A model generated the notes under the pieces. It was not told the origin of the DNA, did not search any database, and saw only the letters and a list, made by a program, of their open reading frames with translations. A stretch of 64,000 nt of DNA. It comes from Albimonas sp963977235 (GTDB taxonomy: Bacteria; Pseudomonadota; Alphaproteobacteria; Rhodobacterales; Rhodobacteraceae). Position 1 is the first letter of the stretch, and the number at the start of each line of letters is the position of its first letter. Location of the stretch: positions 1-64,000 of the forward strand of contig NZ_CAXBOD010000014.1 in assembly GCF_963977235.1 (NCBI RefSeq). The letters are read 5' to 3'. This document shows positions 60,036 through 64,000 of this stretch, in pieces. The position numbers were made by a program, and so were the translations under genes.

Positions 60036-61256
60036 TCAGGCGATGGGCAGCTCTTCGAGAATGACTTCCGAACGATGACGGAACACAGCCTCATCGGTGA
60101 AATCGCGCCCCCTGTCCCGAGCGGCGGTCATCATGTTGGCGAGGCGCGGGCGATCAACCGAAAGCGAAGCCACAGCGTCGACCAGGCGCTTCAGGTCGTT
60201 CTTCTCCGTCAGCACGCCTGCTTCCACTGACTGCAGGAGGTCCGCCGAGAACGCATCGCCATAGCCGACGATCGGCGTGCCGCGAGACATCGATTCGATC
60301 AGGATTCGGGGGGACTCGGGGGTCTTATGACAGAACATCAGGATGTGAGCCTCACTCAAGACGCGAAGCACAGTCTCGCGGTCAGAGATGAACCCTGGAA
60401 ACTCTATGATATCGGCGACGCCGAGTTCGCTGGCTCGAGCTTTGGCTTGCTCGAGAAGGGGACCATCGCCCACCCAGAGCGCTGACAGGTCGATGCCCGC
60501 CTCTCTCAGTCCCGCGATTGCCTTAACCCAATCCAGCGGCCCCTTCATCAATGCGGCCCGACCCGCATACACGATGCGGATCGTCTCGGCGCCCTTCAGC
60601 GAATCCTGCTTCTCAGCGAGTTCCGCGTCGGTCAGGACCTGCGCTGCGGAAACGTGCGAGTCATGCACGATATGTGGATTGGGGCAGATCGGGCTGAATG
60701 CCTCAAAGGTTGAGGCGCCATGGAACAGTCCCAGCGCCGAGTGGCGCACCAGATGGGCGTCGAGGCGCCGGCTAAGCCGCCAGTCGACCTCGCGCTTGAT
60801 CCTTGACAGACCGCTGACCGCCTTGGCGTCCTCACGCATGACCTCGCTCACGACGCGGTCCGTCCATACGGCGTATGGACGTCCCATGCATCCCGCCAAG
60901 ACGGCGCCGACCGCTCCCCACGCGCCGATGACGCCTCCAAGGCCAAAGACCGCGCGGTCATGTTCATTGATCAGCCGCCGGTAGCGTCGCGTCACGTTCG
61001 GAAGAGCAGGCAGGAAACGCCGCAACGTCCAGGCGCTGGGCACCCACTCGAAAGCGACGCGCGGCGCCCACTCCTCGTCGCCTAGAAGAGGCTCATAACC
61101 TTCGGGCGGGGCAGCGGCATCGCAGCGCGCCACCACGGTAAGGCGGTCGAAGTGACGCGCCCAGAGACGCAACCCGTTCTTTGCCTGGCTCTCACACCAG
61201 ATCTGGCCCTGATGACGAAAGAAGCCTACGCTGATGTAGAGCAATAGAGACGACAT
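60036..61256 (-). CDS. Glycosyltransferase family 4-type protein inserted between preT and preA
   Basis: This 406-residue GT-B glycosyltransferase starts at the ATG after GGAAGGT. The C-terminal donor domain has RIVYAGRAALMKGPLDWVKAIAGL, SALWVGDGPLLEQAKARASELGVADIIEFPGFISDRETVL and the nucleotide-sugar motif CHKTPESPRILIESMSRGTPIVGYG (an E-x7-E type region). The N-terminal domain is acceptor-specific and not classifiable. Members build polysaccharide or lipid glycans. It has lower GC than preT and preA and no evident role in pyrimidine breakdown. Confidence 0.88.
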   Translation of the reverse strand: MSSLLLYISVGFFRHQGQIWCESQAKNGLRLWARHFDRLTVVARCDAAAPPEGYEPLLGDEEWAPRVAFEWVPSAWTLRRFLPALPNVTRRYRRLINEHDRAVFGLGGVIGAWGAVGAVLAGCMGRPYAVWTDRVVSEVMREDAKAVSGLSRIKREVDWRLSRRLDAHLVRHSALGLFHGASTFEAFSPICPNPHIVHDSHVSAAQVLTDAELAEKQDSLKGAETIRIVYAGRAALMKGPLDWVKAIAGLREAGIDLSALWVGDGPLLEQAKARASELGVADIIEFPGFISDRETVLRVLSEAHILMFCHKTPESPRILIESMSRGTPIVGYGDAFSADLLQSVEAGVLTEKNDLKRLVDAVASLSVDRPRLANMMTAARDRGRDFTDEAVFRHRSEVILEELPIA

Positions 61257-61348
61257 CTTGACCTTCCGATGTGAGATCGGACGTAGAGCTTCCGTCCCGG
61301 ATGCTAGCCCGATGTCGCCGAGGATGCACCTCGACCCCGCGCTGCTGT

Positions 61349-62686
61349 TTAGTTCGATGAATCTCTCATTGATGCCGCGATGCTCTCTGCGGCGTCCCGT
61401 CCCTGCGCCACAGCGCTGACTGTAAGATCGTCTCCTCCGGTCGCGCAATCGCCGCCTGCCCAGACCCATGCACGGGAGGTTCGGCCGTTGACGTCGACCT
61501 TGATCTTGCCGCCCTCGATCTCCAGCCCCGCGGGGGGCGAGAGGGTCTGGCCGATGGCCTTCATCACGTGGTCGGCGGGGAGGGCGAAGGTCTCGCCCGT
61601 GCCCGTGAGGCCCTCGGGGCCGCTCTCGGTGTACTCGAACTCGATGGACTGGGCGCGGCCCTCGCCCAGCACGCGCACGGGGCGGGCGTTGGTGATCACC
61701 CGGGCGCCGGAGGCGGCGGCGAGCTCGACCTCGAAGTCGGAGGCGGCCATCGCCTCGCGGTCGCGGCGGTAGACCAGCGTCACCTGCTCGGCGCCGAGAC
61801 GGGCGGACTGGATGGCGGCGTCGGTGGCGGTCATGCCGCCGCCGATCACCACCACGTTGCGGCCCACGGGCACGGACTCGTAGTCCGGGGCCTGGCGCAG
61901 GGCGGCGATCCAGTCGACCGCGTCCTGGACGCCCGCCAGGTCCTCGCCCTCGGCGCGCAGGGCGTTCACGGCGGCAAGGCCGACGCCCAGGAACACCGCC
62001 TCATGGTCGGCGGCGAGCGCGTCCAGCGTCAGGCCCTCGCCCAGCCGGCCCTCGACGATCTCGATGCCGCCGATGCGCAGCAGCCAGTCGACCTCGGCCT
62101 GGGCGAAGCCGTCGACGGCCTTGTAGGCGGCGATGCCGTATTCGTTCAGGCCGCCGGGGCGGGGGCGGGCCTCGTAGACCGTCACCGCGTGACCGCGCAT
62201 CGCCAGACGGTGCGCGCAGGCGAGGCCGGCGGGCCCCGCGCCGACCACGGCGACGCGCTTGCCGGTCTCGGGCGCGCGGGAATAGGGGTGGCCGTTCTCG
62301 GCCATCAGCGCGTCGGTGGCGTAGCGCTGCAGGCGGCCGATCTCGACCGGGTCGCCCTCGGCGGTCATCCGCACGCAGGCCTCTTCGCACAGCGTCTCGG
62401 TGGGGCAGACGCGGGCGCACATGCCGCCCAGGATGTTCTGGTCGAAGATCGTCCTGGCCGCCGACTTGGGGTGCCCGCCCTGGATCTCGCGGATGAACAT
62501 CGGGATGTCGATCTCGGTCGGGCAGGCGAGGGTGCAGGGCGCGTCGTGGCAGAAATAGCAGCGATCCGCGGCGACCAGCGCCTCGTGGTCGCCAAAGCGG
62601 GGGTGGAGGTCTGAGAAGTTGGCCGCCAGCTCCTCCGCCGGCAGTCGGGCGGGGGCGATTCCGGGGGCGCGGCGCGCGGATGTCAT
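61349..62686 (-). CDS. preT: NAD-dependent dihydropyrimidine dehydrogenase subunit PreT
   Basis: This 445-residue flavoprotein is of the glutamate-synthase-small-subunit type. N-terminal Cys clusters (AADRCYFCHDAPCTLACPTEID and GGMCARVCPTETLCEEACV) bind Fe-S. FAD (KRVAVVGAGPAGLACAHRLA) and NAD(P) (NVVVIGGGMTATDAAIQSARLG) Rossmann motifs and the terminal AWVWAGGDCATGGDDLTVSAVAQGRDAAESI are intact. It passes electrons between NAD(H) and PreA. It is the first gene of the minus-strand run, with a RutR-like palindrome 79 bp upstream. Confidence 0.95.
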   Translation of the reverse strand: MTSARRAPGIAPARLPAEELAANFSDLHPRFGDHEALVAADRCYFCHDAPCTLACPTEIDIPMFIREIQGGHPKSAARTIFDQNILGGMCARVCPTETLCEEACVRMTAEGDPVEIGRLQRYATDALMAENGHPYSRAPETGKRVAVVGAGPAGLACAHRLAMRGHAVTVYEARPRPGGLNEYGIAAYKAVDGFAQAEVDWLLRIGGIEIVEGRLGEGLTLDALAADHEAVFLGVGLAAVNALRAEGEDLAGVQDAVDWIAALRQAPDYESVPVGRNVVVIGGGMTATDAAIQSARLGAEQVTLVYRRDREAMAASDFEVELAAASGARVITNARPVRVLGEGRAQSIEFEYTESGPEGLTGTGETFALPADHVMKAIGQTLSPPAGLEIEGGKIKVDVNGRTSRAWVWAGGDCATGGDDLTVSAVAQGRDAAESIAASMRDSSN

Positions 62687-62764
62687 GGCTGGCGGTCTCC
62701 CGAGAGTTCGGTCTGGAGGTCGTGGGCTGGCCGGTCGCGACTCAGCCTGTGGCGAGTTCGAAAA

Positions 62765-62780
62765 TTTATCAACTGGTAAA
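62765..62780. promoter_or_regulatory. RutR-like operator upstream of preT
   Basis: TTTATCAACTGGTAAA matches the E. coli RutR consensus TTGACCA-NN-TGGTCAA (recalled from the literature) at 11 of 14 defined positions. RutR is a TetR-family sensor of uracil/thymine that controls pyrimidine-use genes, so the site fits the preT/preA function. It also sits downstream of the VPLPA gene. Confidence 0.55.
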
Positions 62781-62905
62781 TGGCGCGGCGCCGCCGTCCG
62801 CGCGCGGAAACCGCCCTCGACGGACCGAAACGACCGCGCCCGGCCGCCTTTCGGCGACCGGGCGCGGTCTTCAGCGGTCGCCAGGCCGCCAGCCGGGCGG
62901 CGAGT

Positions 62906-63508
62906 TCAGGCGGCGCGGCGGCGCGAGATCCAGCCGAGCGCGGCCAGGCCCAGGGCCGCCAGCGGCAGGGTCGGGGGCAACGGCACCGCCGCAAAGGTCA
63001 GCGTCATCGACGCGGCCGCGTCAGAGGGGCTGTCATAGGCCACCCGGTGGACCGCGCCGGCGTCGAAGATGATCGCGATCGGGCTGGCGACCCCGGCGCT
63101 TCCATTGCTGGTGCAGTCGGCGATGTCGCAGCCGAAATAGTAGCCGTCGGCCAGCGCGGTGGTGCCGCTGAAGTTGCTGTAGAAGTACGGCTCGGAGGTC
63201 GGATCCCAGGTCGCGAACGCGCCGCTTCCGTCGATGGTTCCGGCGCCCGACGTCCAGTCGTCGATGACGAAACTGCCGAGGACGCCCCCGTCGAGGGTGA
63301 TCGCCACCGAGCTGATGTCGGTGAAGTCGAACGCCTCGCCGGCGTCCTTCTCGATCGTCATCGTGCCGCTTGCGGTGAACGCATGCGCGGGGTCGTCGAC
63401 GTCGACCCCGGACCAGTAGAAGTCGAAGACGGTGGCCGCCTGGGCGACGACCGGCGCAAGCGCGAGCCCAAAGGCCAGCGCGAGCGGGACGAGAACGCAG
63501 GATCTCAT
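62906..63508 (-). CDS. VPLPA-CTERM exosortase-sorted surface protein
   Basis: This 200-residue protein has a signal peptide (MRSCVLVPLALAFGLALAPVVAQAA) cleaved near residue 25. A beta-rich domain with acidic repeats follows. The C-terminal sorting tail is VPLPPTLPLAALGLAALGWISRRRAA: the VPLP motif, one membrane helix and a basic end. This is the VPLPA-CTERM variant of PEP-CTERM, common in Rhodobacterales, where an exosortase processes it at the envelope. The ATG has GAGGAG upstream. The biological role is unknown. Confidence 0.88.
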   Translation of the reverse strand: MRSCVLVPLALAFGLALAPVVAQAATVFDFYWSGVDVDDPAHAFTASGTMTIEKDAGEAFDFTDISSVAITLDGGVLGSFVIDDWTSGAGTIDGSGAFATWDPTSEPYFYSNFSGTTALADGYYFGCDIADCTSNGSAGVASPIAIIFDAGAVHRVAYDSPSDAAASMTLTFAAVPLPPTLPLAALGLAALGWISRRRAA

Positions 63509-63690
63509 GAGGGGCGGCTCCTCAACTGTACGCGACACGATACCAGTCGCCGAATCGCAACCGAATCGCGGAATATTAACACCACCGAAAGCTGGGGTTC
63601 ATACTCCATTCGCCGCGCGGACCGCTTCGCGGCGGCCGTGTTGACGCATGGCGCGAGACCGGAGAACATAGCGCGAACAAGGAGCGTGCG

Positions 63691-64000
63691 ATGTCCCGGC
63701 CCCCCTTCCCCGAGCCTGCCTCGGTCCCCCCGCCGCAGCCCGGCGTGCTGCTTGCCCGCGGGGTGTGCCGCCTGCTGATCGACCTCGGCTTCGCCCCGAT
63801 CGCGGAGTTCGCGCCCGACCGCGGCCTGCGCGCCGACGTCTTCGCGGTCGGGCCCAAGGGCGAGATCTGGATCGTGGAGTGCAAGTCGGGTCTGCCGGAC
63901 TTTCGCTCGGACCGTAAGTGGCCGGGCTACCTCGCCTGGTGCGACCGCTTCTTCTTCGCGGTGGACGACGCCTTCCCCGACGAGGCGCTGCCGCCCGAGC
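63691..64000 (+). CDS. MmcB-like DNA repair/endonuclease-fold protein, partial
   Basis: The frame starts at the ATG at 63691 with AAGGAG upstream and is cut by the window edge after about 103 residues. LRADVFAVGPKGEIWIVECKSGLPDFRSDRKWPGYLAWCDRFFFAVDD matches the MmcB family, a PD-(D/E)xK-like fold with the IVECKS acidic/Lys triad. In Caulobacter MmcB belongs to the mitomycin-induced damage response. Orientation is divergent from the VPLPA gene. Confidence 0.8.
   Translation, partial: MSRPPFPEPASVPPPQPGVLLARGVCRLLIDLGFAPIAEFAPDRGLRADVFAVGPKGEIWIVECKSGLPDFRSDRKWPGYLAWCDRFFFAVDDAFPDEALPPE

Overview
The window is about 70% GC and looks like the chromosome of an alphaproteobacterium of the Rhodobacterales/Rhodobacteraceae type. 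This is inferred from gene content: a hisS-hisZ-hisG operon with short-form HisG, a DUF1489 protein, an MmcB-type protein, a VPLPA-CTERM surface protein, split dihydropyrimidine dehydrogenase genes (preT/preA) and a PrtD-type type I secretion pair. No 16S gene is present, so the genus cannot be given.

Layout. (1) 0.1-6.5 kb: catabolic genes. A MaoC-type hydratase and a class III CoA-transferase are on the minus strand. Divergent from them is a tightly packed operon of a 2-oxoglutarate-dehydrogenase-E1-like enzyme, an RraA-fold aldolase/decarboxylase and an FAD-linked 2-hydroxyacid dehydrogenase. (2) 6.8-13.7 kb, minus strand: an ECF sigma factor and its anti-sigma factor, an intrinsic terminator, then a 696-residue protein made almost entirely of 14-residue YadA-head repeats. 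That protein has no Sec signal and no membrane anchor. It is followed by a type I secretion ABC transporter, its membrane-fusion protein and a small protein. (3) 14.0-15.8 kb: an acyl-CoA ligase preceded by a short translationally coupled leader frame.

(4) 16.07-40.87 kb: an integrative element of 24.8 kb inserted at the 3' end of tRNA-Glu(UUC). It is bounded by 23-bp perfect direct repeats and has a tyrosine recombinase next to the tRNA. Both ends carry 12-bp-spaced TGTATCACAG iterons about 65 bp from the att core. Cargo: an Xre/ImmA-IrrE + PIN pair, a low-GC dual-OB/DUF488/DUF488 operon, a serine resolvase, a divergent pair of Xre regulators, two tandem paralogues with an ADP-ribosyltransferase-like C-terminus, a secreted trypsin-like protease, and a complete type I restriction-modification system with a DUF45 metallopeptidase. 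Several further genes are unrecognised.

(5) 40.9-54 kb: housekeeping genes (tRNA-Glu, recJ, a membrane LytTR regulator, hisS-hisZ-hisG, a degenerate panC homologue, DUF1489, carB). (6) 54-64 kb: a CPA2 cation/proton antiporter, an EamA exporter, and a same-strand run preT - glycosyltransferase - preA - AT-rich P-loop ATPase with a RutR-like palindrome upstream of preT. A VPLPA-CTERM protein and the start of an mmcB-like gene, cut by the window edge, complete the window.

The least expected items are the YadA-head protein paired with a type I exporter whose ATPase has a Gln at the catalytic Glu position, the dual-OB/DUF488 operon, the ART-like tandem genes, and the AT-rich ATPase at the end of the pyrimidine-catabolic run. 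All functions are read from sequence motifs and family knowledge; no searches were run.
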